Counted from the first letter of the stretch, positions 26,913-36,755 are shown. The stretch is DNA of 64,000 nt from Shewanella litoralis (GCF_009828585.1 NZ_WSRZ01000008.1:62001-126000), one strand, 5' to 3'. Notes: generated from the sequence alone by a model not told the origin. Translations and numbers: made by a program.

Positions 26913-29576
26913 TTAGTTCAGCTTTTGCTTAATACTCACACAACGTTGTTCTTGTTGGCGAGTTTCAAGCAGTGCGCGTCTGGCCAGTTTTGATAAACCG
27001 GTTTCGCTGTTTAATACCTGGCTAATTGCATCAATATTGCTTGAGCTGCAATCGGTAGGGATTAATTGCGCTGCAAAGCTGCGCATAAATACCGGCCCTT
27101 TATCGTCCATGAGTTGCAAGTTTGCAAAGCGTTGGTCGGCAGTGGCTGCACTCAATAGCTTTTGCTCGGCAGGATAAAGGTTATACATAGCAACGCGCAC
27201 CTTTGAAAATGCCATGCTGTTGTTATGTTCAATGGTATTTAGCCATTGGCGTTTCAGTGCTGATTCTGGACGGATAACTTCAGCTGCGATAGCGGCTTTT
27301 TCACCAGAGTCTGATTGATCAAGATGCTTTTCTTTAGCCAATAATGCATGAGCATCACCGTAATCATAACGATTAAGTTGGCGGATCATGGCCCAGCGTA
27401 AGTCTTGATCTATGCTTAAGCCTTTAATGTGGCTTTTGCTTTTCAATAAAGATTCAATATGCTCCAGGGCGTCGCCGTGGCTTGATAGGCTTATGTAAGC
27501 ATCGAACCAACGACGTTGAAAATCTCGGTTACGATAGCTTTCCATGCTCATACGCAAACTCATTTGGCTGAGTGCTTTTGATATTTTACTGTTATAACTG
27601 GCATGCATCGGCGCCATAAGATCAAGGTAATTTTTGGCTCGCTGCATATTATCCAGCACTTGACCTAAAATGGTGTAATCTTTTTCCTGCGGCGCATTAA
27701 TCAGGGCAATATTTAAGAATTGATCCAGTGATGCTTTACCGTCGATTACGCTGTCCCACATGCTTTGCCATAACATCGAACGTAATAATGGATCGCTCAC
27801 CTGGCTCAGTAATTGTTTGGCGGTCGTAAATGATTTTTGATCTAATTCAACTTTAACAAAACCCCAGTCGTCGTAGTTTGGATAGACTAAATCTGGACAA
27901 ATTTCGCCAATCAGTTGGTTAACTTCGGTATAAGCCCCTTTATAGGTTACCGCAATTGATTGTTGCATTTCTAAACCATAACGTTGCTTACTAAACAATC
28001 CTATTTGTACACGCTGCTCACGCAAAGTTGGGTGTTGGCTGTCTTCTGCAGTTTGTATTAGGGCAAATGAGTCTATTTGATTACCCTGGCAAGTGTATTG
28101 TGCCTTGATGGTGTTAACGCCTGCTGCGTATAGCCACTCTTTAGTCCATAGCGATAAGTCGCGGCCGCTGGCTGTGGCTAAACTATTAATAAAATCATCG
28201 AGCTCGGCATTTTGATAGCTGTATTGCTTTAAATATTGGCTAACACCACGACGGAAAGTTTCTTCACCTAACAGATGACGCAGCTGTTTAATGGTCGATG
28301 CGCCTTTTTGATAGGTGATGGCGTCAATGTTATCAAATGCATTTTGGCTGGTGGCTACCGGCACTTCAATGGGGTGAGTGGTGACTAAACTGTCTTGATG
28401 ATATGCCGCTTGCTTACCAGAGGCGTAAAAGGTGCGCCAGGCATGGCTAAACTCGGTGGCTTCGCTGGTGGCCAATGTACCCATAAATGAGGCAAAACTT
28501 TCGTTTAACCATAAGCCGTTCCACCATTTCATGGTGACTAAATCACCAAACCATTGGTGAGCCATTTCATGCATGATAACCCCGGCCAAACGCTCTTTTT
28601 GTTCGGCGGTCATTTTGGCATTAAATAAAAAACGATCTTCTGAAAAGGTAATCGCGCCCGCATTTTCCATCGCGCCGTATAAAAAGTCTGGCACTAGCAC
28701 TTGATCATACTTTTTGAACGGGTAAGCAATACCAAAATAGCGGTCAAAAAAGTCTAAACCTTGTTTGGTGTAGGTAAACCAATCTTGTGGTGTGACTTGC
28801 TCGGCAACCGATTGACGCGAGAATAAGCGCATCGGATAGCGGCCTGAATTGTCTTCCCAGACTTTATAAGGGCCAGCATGCATCGAAAAGTTATAAGGGC
28901 TTAATTTGGGCGTAACAGGGAAGGTCCACAGGTTGGTATCGCCTTGATCGACCACGTTAGTCTCACGCATGGCGCTGATTACTTGCCAGTCTTTGGGCGC
29001 GTGTACATTAATTTGGTAGGTGGCTTTTAAATCTGGCTGATCAAACACGGCAAACATTTGCTGCGCGGCCGCGGGTTCAAAATGCGAGTATAAATACACT
29101 TTACTGTCTACTGGGTCAACAAAGCGATGTAAGCCTTCGCCATTGGTGCTGTGTTCACGGGTAAACTCGACAACCACTGTGTTGTTGCCACTCACCAATA
29201 AACTTTGATTAATAACGATGTAAGCGCCGTTGTAGTTAGGGTATACCTTGGTGCCGTTAATGGTAAATTGTTTAATGTTGGCTTTATTGAGATCGAGCGT
29301 TAACGATTTAGGCACACTGCTTAGGTCAAAGTGTACTGTCGAGATGGCACTGAATTGACTGTGTTCACTTAAAAAGAAGGTTAAATCGTATTGTACATTT
29401 GATACCACATTGGCACGTGCTTGCGCTTGCACCTGGCTGATGTAAGCCGAACCGTCACGTTGTAACGATGAGGTTGAAAGTGAGCTACTGCAGCTGAACA
29501 TGCTGGCACAACATAATGCAACAAAAGCGGTTTTAATAACCCGTGGACTAAACAATTCAGTGGATAACAATTTCAC
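26913..29576 (-). CDS. M1-family zinc aminopeptidase lipoprotein
   Basis: The 887-aa protein starts with a lipoprotein signal (SMFSC, Cys29), so it is probably anchored in a membrane facing the periplasm. The exopeptidase motif GAMENAGAI and the zinc site HEMAHQWFGDLVTMKWW...NESFA (His, His, Glu about 20 residues apart) are intact. The C-terminal third is a helical ERAP1-like region. It resembles the tricorn-interacting/PepN-like M1 peptidases and should remove N-terminal residues from peptides outside the cytoplasm. It is not the cytoplasmic PepN. Monocistronic. Confidence 0.93.
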   Translation of the reverse strand: MKLLSTELFSPRVIKTAFVALCCASMFSCSSSLSTSSLQRDGSAYISQVQAQARANVVSNVQYDLTFFLSEHSQFSAISTVHFDLSSVPKSLTLDLNKANIKQFTINGTKVYPNYNGAYIVINQSLLVSGNNTVVVEFTREHSTNGEGLHRFVDPVDSKVYLYSHFEPAAAQQMFAVFDQPDLKATYQINVHAPKDWQVISAMRETNVVDQGDTNLWTFPVTPKLSPYNFSMHAGPYKVWEDNSGRYPMRLFSRQSVAEQVTPQDWFTYTKQGLDFFDRYFGIAYPFKKYDQVLVPDFLYGAMENAGAITFSEDRFLFNAKMTAEQKERLAGVIMHEMAHQWFGDLVTMKWWNGLWLNESFASFMGTLATSEATEFSHAWRTFYASGKQAAYHQDSLVTTHPIEVPVATSQNAFDNIDAITYQKGASTIKQLRHLLGEETFRRGVSQYLKQYSYQNAELDDFINSLATASGRDLSLWTKEWLYAAGVNTIKAQYTCQGNQIDSFALIQTAEDSQHPTLREQRVQIGLFSKQRYGLEMQQSIAVTYKGAYTEVNQLIGEICPDLVYPNYDDWGFVKVELDQKSFTTAKQLLSQVSDPLLRSMLWQSMWDSVIDGKASLDQFLNIALINAPQEKDYTILGQVLDNMQRAKNYLDLMAPMHASYNSKISKALSQMSLRMSMESYRNRDFQRRWFDAYISLSSHGDALEHIESLLKSKSHIKGLSIDQDLRWAMIRQLNRYDYGDAHALLAKEKHLDQSDSGEKAAIAAEVIRPESALKRQWLNTIEHNNSMAFSKVRVAMYNLYPAEQKLLSAATADQRFANLQLMDDKGPVFMRSFAAQLIPTDCSSSNIDAISQVLNSETGLSKLARRALLETRQQEQRCVSIKQKLN

Positions 29577-29608
29577 GTTAGTGTTCCTAACTTATTATTG
29601 GGTGTATG

Positions 29609-29634
29609 AAAAAGCCGACATCAATGTCGGCTTT
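29609..29634 (-). terminator. terminator of the def-COG3014-lpoB cluster
   Basis: AAAGCCGACAT at 29611-29621 pairs with 29624-29634; on the minus strand a T run follows. It lies 20 bp after the lpoB stop. Confidence 0.88.
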
Positions 29635-29653
29635 ATTGCTATGTGCTTGTGTA

Positions 29654-30247
29654 TTACAAGCCCAAAAATGACTTCGATTTAACCTTACGAATTTCTTTTT
29701 CGTCAGACCATTCAATTAAGCCGGTTTCAAGATCCATTAAGCGCATGGTCATTTTGTAGTACACGTCTTTGGTGCTGCCATCTTGCTTAACGATGCTTGA
29801 TAAGTTGCCATATAACATGTACTGCGCGCCAATTTGACGGCCAAATTTAATTGCGGTTGTTGGGTCTACCATGCCGGCATTATTTTGATAATCAAGCTGC
29901 TTACGCACAGTATCGACTTTTGTCATGTCGATAAAACGGAACTTACCAGAACGGAGCAACTTGTTGCTAATCGTGTCGGTAACAGATTCGGTATCAATAT
30001 GCTCAGAGGTTTTGTTTTTAATTTTATCGACAAAAATAATAGGACGATTATTTTGGGTAATAACAACCACTGGTGGGAATGTCATCATGCTGTCGACCAT
30101 TTTAGCTGCAATGTCTTGCAGATCGGTTGAGCCAAAGTTTTCGTTTACCGTTTCGACTTCAGTGGCATCGCCGTATTCTACTTTAGATTGACAGGCGCTC
30201 AGCCCTATCACTGCGGCTAACACAAATATCAGTTTCAAGTTTTTCAT
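29654..30247 (-). CDS. lpoB: penicillin-binding protein activator LpoB-like lipoprotein
   Basis: LpoB is an outer-membrane lipoprotein that reaches through the peptidoglycan to activate PBP1b. The signal ends in a clear lipobox (IGLSAC, Cys19). The family domain follows, including the PVVVITQNNRP segment, TDTISNKLLRSGKFRFIDM and GRQIGAQYMLYGNLSSI. I start it at 30247, where the signal peptide begins, rather than at 30292. The short linker before the domain suggests a shorter reach than in enterobacteria. It lies 48 bp after a COG3014 lipoprotein gene; the two are commonly neighbours. Confidence 0.88.
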   Translation of the reverse strand: MKNLKLIFVLAAVIGLSACQSKVEYGDATEVETVNENFGSTDLQDIAAKMVDSMMTFPPVVVITQNNRPIIFVDKIKNKTSEHIDTESVTDTISNKLLRSGKFRFIDMTKVDTVRKQLDYQNNAGMVDPTTAIKFGRQIGAQYMLYGNLSSIVKQDGSTKDVYYKMTMRLMDLETGLIEWSDEKEIRKVKSKSFLGL

Positions 30248-30295
30248 AATAAATTCCATTGGTGATGAGTGACAGTTGATAAGGGTTATCATCTA

Positions 30296-31666
30296 TTAGA
30301 TGATTATCGAATAAAAACGGGTACGATTTCCAGTCTCTATTGCCCAAATTAATGTTGTACGGCTTGGTTTTACTTCAAATTTTACATTTTGGCTGTTATT
30401 TAAGCGTATATCATAGTCGCCAGCATCGATAAATTGCTTGGCTATTTGTGCCTGACGCGGCAAGGTTAACCAACTTCTGCGGTCTGCCTGTTCGCTAATC
30501 ACGTTAAAAATTTGCATCACAAGTGCGCCAGCATCGACTTGATTGTTGGCTCGTCGGCTACCACTTTGTACACTTTGGTTTAATTCGTACTTGGCGTAAA
30601 TCCTCGCCGCCTGGCGAAATAATGCCGCGGGTAGGTCTTCTTTTAGAGCATTAATCGCTAATGCGTCGATATTGGCAATGTTTTGCGCTTCTAGATTATC
30701 ACCCAAGCCTTGAATTAAGCTTGCCGTCGTGAGTTGTCGTTGCGGTTGATAGGTGGCAAGTGATGCGCTTTGGATATTGCCATTAATCGGAAACGGGACC
30801 GTAATACTTTGTTTTTCTGGTACAAAGCTTCGCTCAACTATAAATACCACCTGACCTTGGCCAGCAGTTGGCATCACAGCATCGCCCCAACGTTGTTGAA
30901 ACTCATCAAATTGCGGCATGGCCAATTGTTTGGCTAAACGAACTAAGTCTTGTTGCAAGTAGCGATTTTCTGGGGTGATTTGCGCCGCTTTGCGGTAATC
31001 AATAAATGCATCATTTGGCTCGTTAGCCAGCTCGTGCAGTAAGCCGGTAATGTAGTAGCTGTATGCATTTAAAAATGAACTGGTAACGCTTCCTGCAGAT
31101 TGACCCAATTGTGCCATTTGCGCGTCGATGGTGCCATTCGCCATATTTTGTACTGACTTTTGCGATTTTTGATAACGCGCTTGCTCAATGCTTTGCAGCT
31201 CATTACTGCGGCGCACTTCGACTAAAGCGCCTTGGGCATCACCACTAAATAAGTAATTTAATGCTTGATACTGGTGCACCATAATGCGCTCATAACCTGG
31301 GCCGCGATAAGGTATGGCGTTGTCGTTTAATAATAAACTACTCGCGCCTGAACCGATTTTACTGGCACTGATAATGGCTTTATCGTCAAAGGCTTGATAT
31401 GCCGAAATGGCTTGTTGATAATAAGTTTTACTGCGCTCAAAATCGCCGGAAACTTGCATAATCCGCCCCGCCTCTTGCGCATAGAGCAGGCCGTCATTGC
31501 CGCTTATGTTGTCAGCTAATTCATTGATATTTGCCGTTGGAATATCACTGCTTAACTGCTGCTTGTATGGGGCGATTTGTGAAGGATAATTAACAAACAC
31601 ACTGTTATAAGCGCAGCCAGTTAACCCAACCATGAGTAAAAACGCCATAGAGAGTGATTTTAGCAT
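30296..31666 (-). CDS. COG3014-family lipoprotein with TPR-like region
   Basis: A 456-aa lipoprotein (lipobox GLTGC, Cys18) with helical, tetratricopeptide-like segments in the first 230 residues (RSKTYYQQAISAYQAFDDK, PNDAFIDYRKAAQITPENRYL). A conserved beta-rich part follows with GQVVFIVERSFVPEKQSI. I recognise it as the uncharacterised COG3014 family found beside lpoB. It could take part in outer-membrane or peptidoglycan assembly, by association only. Its ATG overlaps the end of def by 7 bp, with AGAGGTGATG as a ribosome-binding site. Confidence 0.83.
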   Translation of the reverse strand: MLKSLSMAFLLMVGLTGCAYNSVFVNYPSQIAPYKQQLSSDIPTANINELADNISGNDGLLYAQEAGRIMQVSGDFERSKTYYQQAISAYQAFDDKAIISASKIGSGASSLLLNDNAIPYRGPGYERIMVHQYQALNYLFSGDAQGALVEVRRSNELQSIEQARYQKSQKSVQNMANGTIDAQMAQLGQSAGSVTSSFLNAYSYYITGLLHELANEPNDAFIDYRKAAQITPENRYLQQDLVRLAKQLAMPQFDEFQQRWGDAVMPTAGQGQVVFIVERSFVPEKQSITVPFPINGNIQSASLATYQPQRQLTTASLIQGLGDNLEAQNIANIDALAINALKEDLPAALFRQAARIYAKYELNQSVQSGSRRANNQVDAGALVMQIFNVISEQADRRSWLTLPRQAQIAKQFIDAGDYDIRLNNSQNVKFEVKPSRTTLIWAIETGNRTRFYSIII

Positions 31667-32172
31667 GGCATCACCTCTGGCTGTGGCGTCATTAAATTAA
31701 TGCGTTCAAGCAAGGTGATGCCTTGCAGATGGTCATATTCATGTTGGAAAATACGTGCGACAAAACCGTGTAACATTTGTTGTTGCCACTGTCCGTCAAG
31801 TGATTGGTATTGCACTTCAATTTGGCTATGCCGCAAAATATTTAAGCGTTTCCCCGGGATGGATAAGCAACCTTCAATGCCAGCTTCTGTGGCTGCTGAG
31901 GTTGATAATATCTTGGGGTTAATGACGACAGTTGGCGACATTGCAGGGGCGTCTGGGTATCGCTCATTTGGGTTAGAAGCCATAATAAACATTGCCGCAC
32001 GGCTAAACACTTGTGTGGCCGCGATACCGACACCGTTAGCACTGAGCATTGTGCTAAGCATGCTATCGGCCAGCGCACGCAATTTATCGTCAAACACCGT
32101 CACAGGCTCAGCTGTCAGCGTGAGAATATCATCGCCTGTCGTGGCTATTGTGAGGGGGTGATTTAAGTCCAT
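31660..32172 (-). CDS. def: peptide deformylase
   Basis: The enzyme removes the formyl group from the N-terminal Met of new proteins. All three motifs are present: GVGIAATQ (motif 1), EGCLSIPG with the metal-binding Cys (motif 2) and QHEYDHLQG with the two metal-binding His and catalytic Glu (motif 3). 170 aa. It is not next to fmt, as the housekeeping def usually is, but is coupled to lipoprotein genes, so it is probably a second copy. That inference needs the rest of the genome. Confidence 0.93.
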   Translation of the reverse strand: MDLNHPLTIATTGDDILTLTAEPVTVFDDKLRALADSMLSTMLSANGVGIAATQVFSRAAMFIMASNPNERYPDAPAMSPTVVINPKILSTSAATEAGIEGCLSIPGKRLNILRHSQIEVQYQSLDGQWQQQMLHGFVARIFQHEYDHLQGITLLERINLMTPQPEVMPC

Positions 32173-32264
32173 CTGTGCCTGCTAATGGTTAAAGTGATCA
32201 CGTTAAGCTATTTACCAATGAGCCTAACCGCACGTGTGTTGCCATGGTATAAAGTATGACGATA

Positions 32265-32477
32265 TTAATAGTGCGGTGGCGGTGTTTCATCGGCTTGGGA
32301 CGCCATATTACTGGGCTCCATAGCCTGCATTTTGTTGACCATTAATAGCATTTGCTGTTGTTGTCTGGCAACTAATGTATTGAGTTTAATCACTTCTTGA
32401 TTAAGTTCTTCAATGGTGATGTCTTGGAACGAAAGCTTCATTTCAAGGTCGTCAATCTTCTGCAAAACGTGCTCCAT
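32265..32477 (-). CDS. slyX: SlyX family protein
   Basis: A 70-aa coiled-coil protein of the SlyX family: heptads ([23 protein letters not shown]) and the C-terminal PPPHY, the family's usual ending. Its function is unknown. The start at 32477 is chosen because AGAGG precedes it; a longer frame from a TTG at 32510 overlaps the upstream gene. It follows a WD40 lipoprotein gene after 20 bp. Confidence 0.9.
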   Translation of the reverse strand: MEHVLQKIDDLEMKLSFQDITIEELNQEVIKLNTLVARQQQQMLLMVNKMQAMEPSNMASQADETPPPHY

Positions 32478-32497
32478 GTGGGCCTCTATTTTCTCTG

Positions 32498-33469
32498 TTA
32501 TTGCTGCCAATATTCAATTAACCCTTGGCTACTAATGCTGACAATGGTGCCTTGGGCTGTCATTGCGGCAGAGTATACTACAGCGCCTCTGTTTTGGGTG
32601 TTTTTACTCAGCTGAACTTGCCAGTGTCCCAATGATTGACCTGATTCAATTTGCCACAAAAAGATTTCTTTTGAGGGCGTACCGGTTAGCAACTGTGTAT
32701 CATTTTTGACAAAGCGCGCCGAAGAGAAGTTCATTTGCCTGCGAATGATATTCAGTTTACTCACCCGCTCCCCAGAAGCCGATTGCCATACTGTGGCATT
32801 GCCGGTGATATCAGCGGCAAAACTTAAGCTACCGCTGTCGTTGATAAGGACTTTGGTAATACGTGAACTTAACTGAAATTGTTTAATGGGTTGGCCACTT
32901 TGACTATTCCATAAGATCACGTTGCCATCATTACCGCCTGTTAGTGCTATTTGGCCATCGGCACTTATCGATACGCTATTGACCTTTTCTTGATGACCTA
33001 AAAATTGAATTAAACGATTTTTTTGCGGCGATAATGACATCACGGAACCATCAACAAGCCCCACCAATGTTTGGCCGTTATTGGCGATGGCGACACTTTG
33101 CGCATAGGAAGGCAGTGACCACCAGCCCACTGAGCTACCGTCATCAAGGCGCCAAATGGCTAATGAGCTGCTGCTAATCGTTGCGGCAAAGACATTGTTG
33201 GCTGATATGGCCGTATCAATGACGTTACTGGTGTTATCCTGCTGACCTTGAAGCCATTGGTAGGACAAGCTTGGACCGGTTAAATCCCACACTTGCACAC
33301 CATTGTTGGCGGTGCTCACTAATGCTAATTGGCCGTCGTCAGACAAGCTTGCACTGTAACTGGCGTCGGTGGTGATCTCGACAATCTTGTTTGGCACGGG
33401 CTGACAACCAGATAAAAGCCATACGCACAGCCAAGTTGAGCAAAAAAACAGCATTGAAACCCGTGTCAT
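32498..33469 (-). CDS. WD40-repeat lipoprotein
   Basis: The 323-aa protein has a lipobox (WLLSGC, Cys22) and then repeated WD40 blades of the S-x-D-G-x-x-A/L-x-x-G form, such as [27 protein letters not shown]. About seven blades fit the length, enough for one propeller. The ligand is unknown; such lipoproteins serve as protein-binding platforms at the membrane. AAGGGG precedes the ATG. It is co-transcribed with slyX and divergent from fkpA. Confidence 0.88.
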   Translation of the reverse strand: MTRVSMLFFCSTWLCVWLLSGCQPVPNKIVEITTDASYSASLSDDGQLALVSTANNGVQVWDLTGPSLSYQWLQGQQDNTSNVIDTAISANNVFAATISSSSLAIWRLDDGSSVGWWSLPSYAQSVAIANNGQTLVGLVDGSVMSLSPQKNRLIQFLGHQEKVNSVSISADGQIALTGGNDGNVILWNSQSGQPIKQFQLSSRITKVLINDSGSLSFAADITGNATVWQSASGERVSKLNIIRRQMNFSSARFVKNDTQLLTGTPSKEIFLWQIESGQSLGHWQVQLSKNTQNRGAVVYSAAMTAQGTIVSISSQGLIEYWQQ

Positions 33470-33636
33470 GAACTTGCCCCTTGAATTATTGTCGTAAACC
33501 TTGTGATATAAGGTTGACCCAATGGTATAACCCCATTAACTAGTATAAAGTGGCAAGCGAACATGACCACTAAAACATCTCATAGTTAGAATGTATTAGG
33601 TTATTGTAACCACTAAAGGATGCTGAGGAAGCTTTA

Positions 33637-34392
33637 ATGAAATCTATTTACAAATTATCGTTAGTTGCATTAGCTGTTGTTGGATTGACTGCATGTAACC
33701 AAGAACAAGACGTAGCACAAAAGAAAGTAGAGCTAACAACTGACGCTCAAAAAGAAGCATACAGTGTGGGTGGTTCAATTGGTAAGTACATGTCTGGTCA
33801 CATTAAAGAGCAAGAAGAGTTAGGTTTTGCTGTTGACCGTACTATGGTTATCAAAGGCTTTAGCGATGGCCTAGGCGAAGAAATGCAGTTGACCGAAGAA
33901 GAAATGCAAACTGTATTGCAAAACCTAGATAAAAAATTAAACGACAAGCGTTTAGAGCAAGCCGAAGCGTTAGCGGCTAAATCTGTTGCTGAAGGCAAAA
34001 AATTCCTAGAAGACAATAAAGCCAAAGAAGGCGTAACCACGACTGAATCTGGCCTACAATACGAAGTATTAGAAGCGGGTAAAGGTGACAAGCCAGCAGC
34101 AGAAGATACAGTTGAAGTTCATTACCGTGGTACGTTAATTGACGGTACTGAGTTTGACAGTTCATATGCTCGTGGCGAAACAGCTAAGTTCCCACTAAAC
34201 CGTGTTATTCCTGGTTGGACTGAAGGCGTACAGTTAATGCCTGTAGGCGCTAAGTATAAGTTTGTTATCCCTGCAGAGCTTGCATATGGCGACCGTGATA
34301 CAGGTACCATTCCTGCTAACTCAACATTGGTTTTCGAAGTTGAACTTGTGTCTGTAGAAAAAGCCGCTGCTGCCGCAGCTGCGACCAAGTAA
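33637..34392 (+). CDS. fkpA: FKBP-type peptidyl-prolyl isomerase, FkpA-like
   Basis: A 251-aa exported prolyl isomerase and chaperone. The signal ends in GLTAC (Cys20), a possible lipobox, so unlike E. coli FkpA it may be lipid-anchored. The N-terminal helical dimerisation domain (about 30-125) includes AYSVGGSIGKYMSGH. The FKBP domain (about 140-240) includes VEVHYRGTLIDGTEFDSSY, GWTEGVQLMPVG and YKFVIPAELAYG. The C-terminus is Ala-rich. Monocistronic, with its own terminator. Confidence 0.93.
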   Translation: MKSIYKLSLVALAVVGLTACNQEQDVAQKKVELTTDAQKEAYSVGGSIGKYMSGHIKEQEELGFAVDRTMVIKGFSDGLGEEMQLTEEEMQTVLQNLDKKLNDKRLEQAEALAAKSVAEGKKFLEDNKAKEGVTTTESGLQYEVLEAGKGDKPAAEDTVEVHYRGTLIDGTEFDSSYARGETAKFPLNRVIPGWTEGVQLMPVGAKYKFVIPAELAYGDRDTGTIPANSTLVFEVELVSVEKAAAAAAATK

Positions 34393-34452
34393 TGCGGTAA
34401 ATCAATATTGACTCGTGTTTGGTGTTAACGCCCAAATGATTGAGTTAATAAC

Positions 34453-34479
34453 AAAAAGGACGCTGAGCGTCCTTTTTTA
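34453..34479 (+). terminator. terminator of fkpA
   Basis: AAAAAGGACGCT is followed after one base by its complement and a T run; the practical stem is about 10 bp. Confidence 0.88.
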
Positions 34480-34531
34480 TTGGGTGTAACTTGGTCGTTT
34501 TACCCAGATCAACGGCTAATAATCGTAACGT

Positions 34532-35497
34532 TTACAGCCACTTTAAACGATAAAATAAATACATTTGCAAGGCGATAAGGCCAAATAAGCCACCGCAGAA
34601 TGCGGCGAATGCCCAGTTAGTCTCTGCACCTGGAATACCACCAATGTTGACGCCGAGCAGGCCAGTTAAAAAGCCCAATGGTAAAAATACGGCCGATATC
34701 AAAGATAAAAAGTACAGCCGTTGGTTCACCTGTTCTGATTGTTGCGATTGCAGTTCTTCTTGCGTCACACTGGCTCTGTCACGTATGGCATCAAGATCTT
34801 CAATCACTCGAATTAAGGTTTCATGGATTTCACGCAAACGCAGTTTATCGTTATCATCAAAGAGCTCACTGGTTTCATGTAACATCCGCGAAAAAGCTTC
34901 ACGCTGCGGTGCTAAGTAACGGCGCAATACTACGGTTTGTCTACGCAGCTCGGCAATATCGGTACGCAAGCTTTTATTCACCTGAGTGACCACGCGCTCT
35001 TCTAGCTCGTCGAGTTGCTCTTCAAGCTTACCGATAAATTCAACTTTTCGATGTGTTAAGCGCTCACAAATGGCCATGATAAATGCCGCAGTATCGATGG
35101 GGCCTTTACCTTGAGTAATAGCATCTGCGATATCGATAACCGATTGTAACTGACGCTCGCAGGTCGAAATAATTCTACTTTCTTCAGCATAAATACGTAC
35201 CGCAACCATATCTTCAGGATCTGAATTAGGGTTTAAGTTCACGCCGCGCAGTGCCAGCAGTACACCTTTGCTTGAGTTGACTACGCGCGGGCGAGTGTCT
35301 GTCGCTAACAAGGTATCGGTTTCGACACGATCGAGCCCAGAGTTAAGTATCCATTTACGCGCTTTAGGTTCACGATAACGAAGGTGTAGCCATAATAAAC
35401 CGTCTTGTGGCTGCCATTGCGCCACTTGCTCCTCGCTGAGCGACTGACCGGCATTTGGCCCAGTTAGCAGTAAGCTATAAATAAAACCAGTATTCAT
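34532..35497 (-). CDS. zntB: zinc transporter ZntB-like, CorA family
   Basis: A 321-aa member of the CorA metal-transporter superfamily. A large cytoplasmic domain with long helices (about 130-255) is followed by two C-terminal membrane helices. The signature after the first helix is GVNIGGIPG, the G-x-N motif in its GVN form as in ZntB, rather than the GMN of magnesium CorA. It should carry zinc or other divalent cations. Direction of transport is not evident from sequence. Monocistronic. Confidence 0.9.
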   Translation of the reverse strand: MNTGFIYSLLLTGPNAGQSLSEEQVAQWQPQDGLLWLHLRYREPKARKWILNSGLDRVETDTLLATDTRPRVVNSSKGVLLALRGVNLNPNSDPEDMVAVRIYAEESRIISTCERQLQSVIDIADAITQGKGPIDTAAFIMAICERLTHRKVEFIGKLEEQLDELEERVVTQVNKSLRTDIAELRRQTVVLRRYLAPQREAFSRMLHETSELFDDNDKLRLREIHETLIRVIEDLDAIRDRASVTQEELQSQQSEQVNQRLYFLSLISAVFLPLGFLTGLLGVNIGGIPGAETNWAFAAFCGGLFGLIALQMYLFYRLKWL

Positions 35498-35693
35498 TGT
35501 TTATCATTCCAAGTGTTCGTTATCACAGCCATTAAATTTGGCCCAAGTGTATTGGGTATATTGATTATAGCGAATGAAACCCTATATTTATCTAACATTT
35601 AATCTAATGTGGACTGATCAGACGACAATACAGGCAGCAGGTTTTGATTTCTTCGGTTAAAATAGTGATAACGCTAATTACAGAGCAACAATA

Positions 35694-36065
35694 ATGGAAT
35701 ACCAATTTCGTCGTAACCGCCTAGAAGGAACGGTTTTTGCTGAATTTAGTATGGATCATGAAGTATTAGGCCGCTGGTTTGCTGAAGAACTAGGGGATGA
35801 CAATAGCCGTGCTAATCATATTTTGACTCAAATTATTTTAATTAAAACAGGTAGTAAAAATCAGTGGCGTCATGTTGGTGCAGACTTGACTATCGATATT
35901 GACACAGAGCAGGTAAGAGTCTTTGCTAATGTTATCGATTTTGAAGAAGAGCACGACTTAGATGAGGCCATGAATTTGTATGATGCAGAATCTGAGTCGT
36001 ATTGCGGTTTAGAAGACTTTGAATCTGTATTGCAAAGCTGGCTTGCATTTATCAATCAGAAATAA
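35694..36065 (+). CDS. yacL: YacL family protein (UPF0231)
   Basis: A 123-aa acidic protein matching the conserved UPF0231/YacL family. The start MEYQFRRNRLEGTVFAEFSMDHEVLGRW and the acidic EEEHDLDEAMN stretch are typical. There is no signal or membrane segment. The function is unknown. It is convergent with narP. Confidence 0.9.
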   Translation: MEYQFRRNRLEGTVFAEFSMDHEVLGRWFAEELGDDNSRANHILTQIILIKTGSKNQWRHVGADLTIDIDTEQVRVFANVIDFEEEHDLDEAMNLYDAESESYCGLEDFESVLQSWLAFINQK

Positions 36066-36071
36066 TACTTA

Positions 36072-36093
36072 CCCCACACTCATTGGTGTGGGG
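36072..36093. repeat. hairpin between yacL and narP
   Basis: CCCCACAC and GTGTGGGG pair around a 6-nt loop. There is no T run on either side; it may still end transcription of the converging genes or protect their 3-prime ends. Confidence 0.6.
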
Positions 36094-36125
36094 CATCCAC
36101 TCACGCTAAATTTATCTCGTAAGCG

Positions 36126-36755
36126 TTATTGGTTTAAATAACGTACCGCCATTTCAGTGCGTGATTTGGCATTGGCTTTACGCAGCAGATTTTTTACATG
36201 CACTTTAACAGTGCCTTCACTGATGTGCAGGTCTTCTGAAATCATGCGGTTACTTTTGCCTTCAGCCAGCTCCTGTAATATTTGTAACTCACGAGGCGTA
36301 AGGTTTTCAATCCAGGTGTTGTCATCAGTAGCATTTTTAAGCTCGTAAAGATAAGCCTCAACTTCATCACTAATGACTCTATGGCCTAACATGGCTTTTT
36401 TGAGTTGCTCAAGTAATAAATCTGGCTCAGTGTCTTTCAGCAAATAGCCATCAGCACCTGCGCGAAGCAGTCTAATAACATCTTGTTTGGCGTCTGAAAC
36501 GGTTAAAATAACAATTCTCGCGGTAACCCCTTCCTGGCGCATGGCATTAAGCGTGTCGAGGCCAGACATGCCTTTCATATTTAAGTCGAGCAAGATGATA
36601 TCGGGTTCATTCTCTGCAACGGCAGTGAGTGCTTCTAAGCCAGTGCCCGTTTCGCCAAAAAGTAAAAAATCGCTGTCAGAGGTGATCAGTTGACAAATGC
36701 CACGGCGAAGTAAGGGATGATCATCGACAACAAGTACGGAATACGGCTTACCCAT
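36126..36755 (-). CDS. narP: nitrate/nitrite response regulator NarP-like
   Basis: A 209-aa NarL/FixJ-type regulator. The receiver domain has the acidic pair in VVDDHPLLRRG, phospho-acceptor Asp57 in IILLDLNMKG, and a Lys in the usual KDTEPD position. The LuxR-type helix-turn-helix spans about 145-205 (LTPRELQILQELAEGKSNRMIS, then SEGTVKVHVKNLLRKANAKSRTE). It overlaps the end of narQ by 8 bp, so both are made together. With nrfA divergent upstream, it probably controls nitrite ammonification. Confidence 0.93.
   Translation of the reverse strand: MGKPYSVLVVDDHPLLRRGICQLITSDSDFLLFGETGTGLEALTAVAENEPDIILLDLNMKGMSGLDTLNAMRQEGVTARIVILTVSDAKQDVIRLLRAGADGYLLKDTEPDLLLEQLKKAMLGHRVISDEVEAYLYELKNATDDNTWIENLTPRELQILQELAEGKSNRMISEDLHISEGTVKVHVKNLLRKANAKSRTEMAVRYLNQ

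Noticed and set aside
32200-32255. Possible mini copy of the A-type repeat (ACCAATG...CATGGTATA) between def and slyX
   Set aside because: Only 8-10 bases at each side agree; too short to separate from chance.
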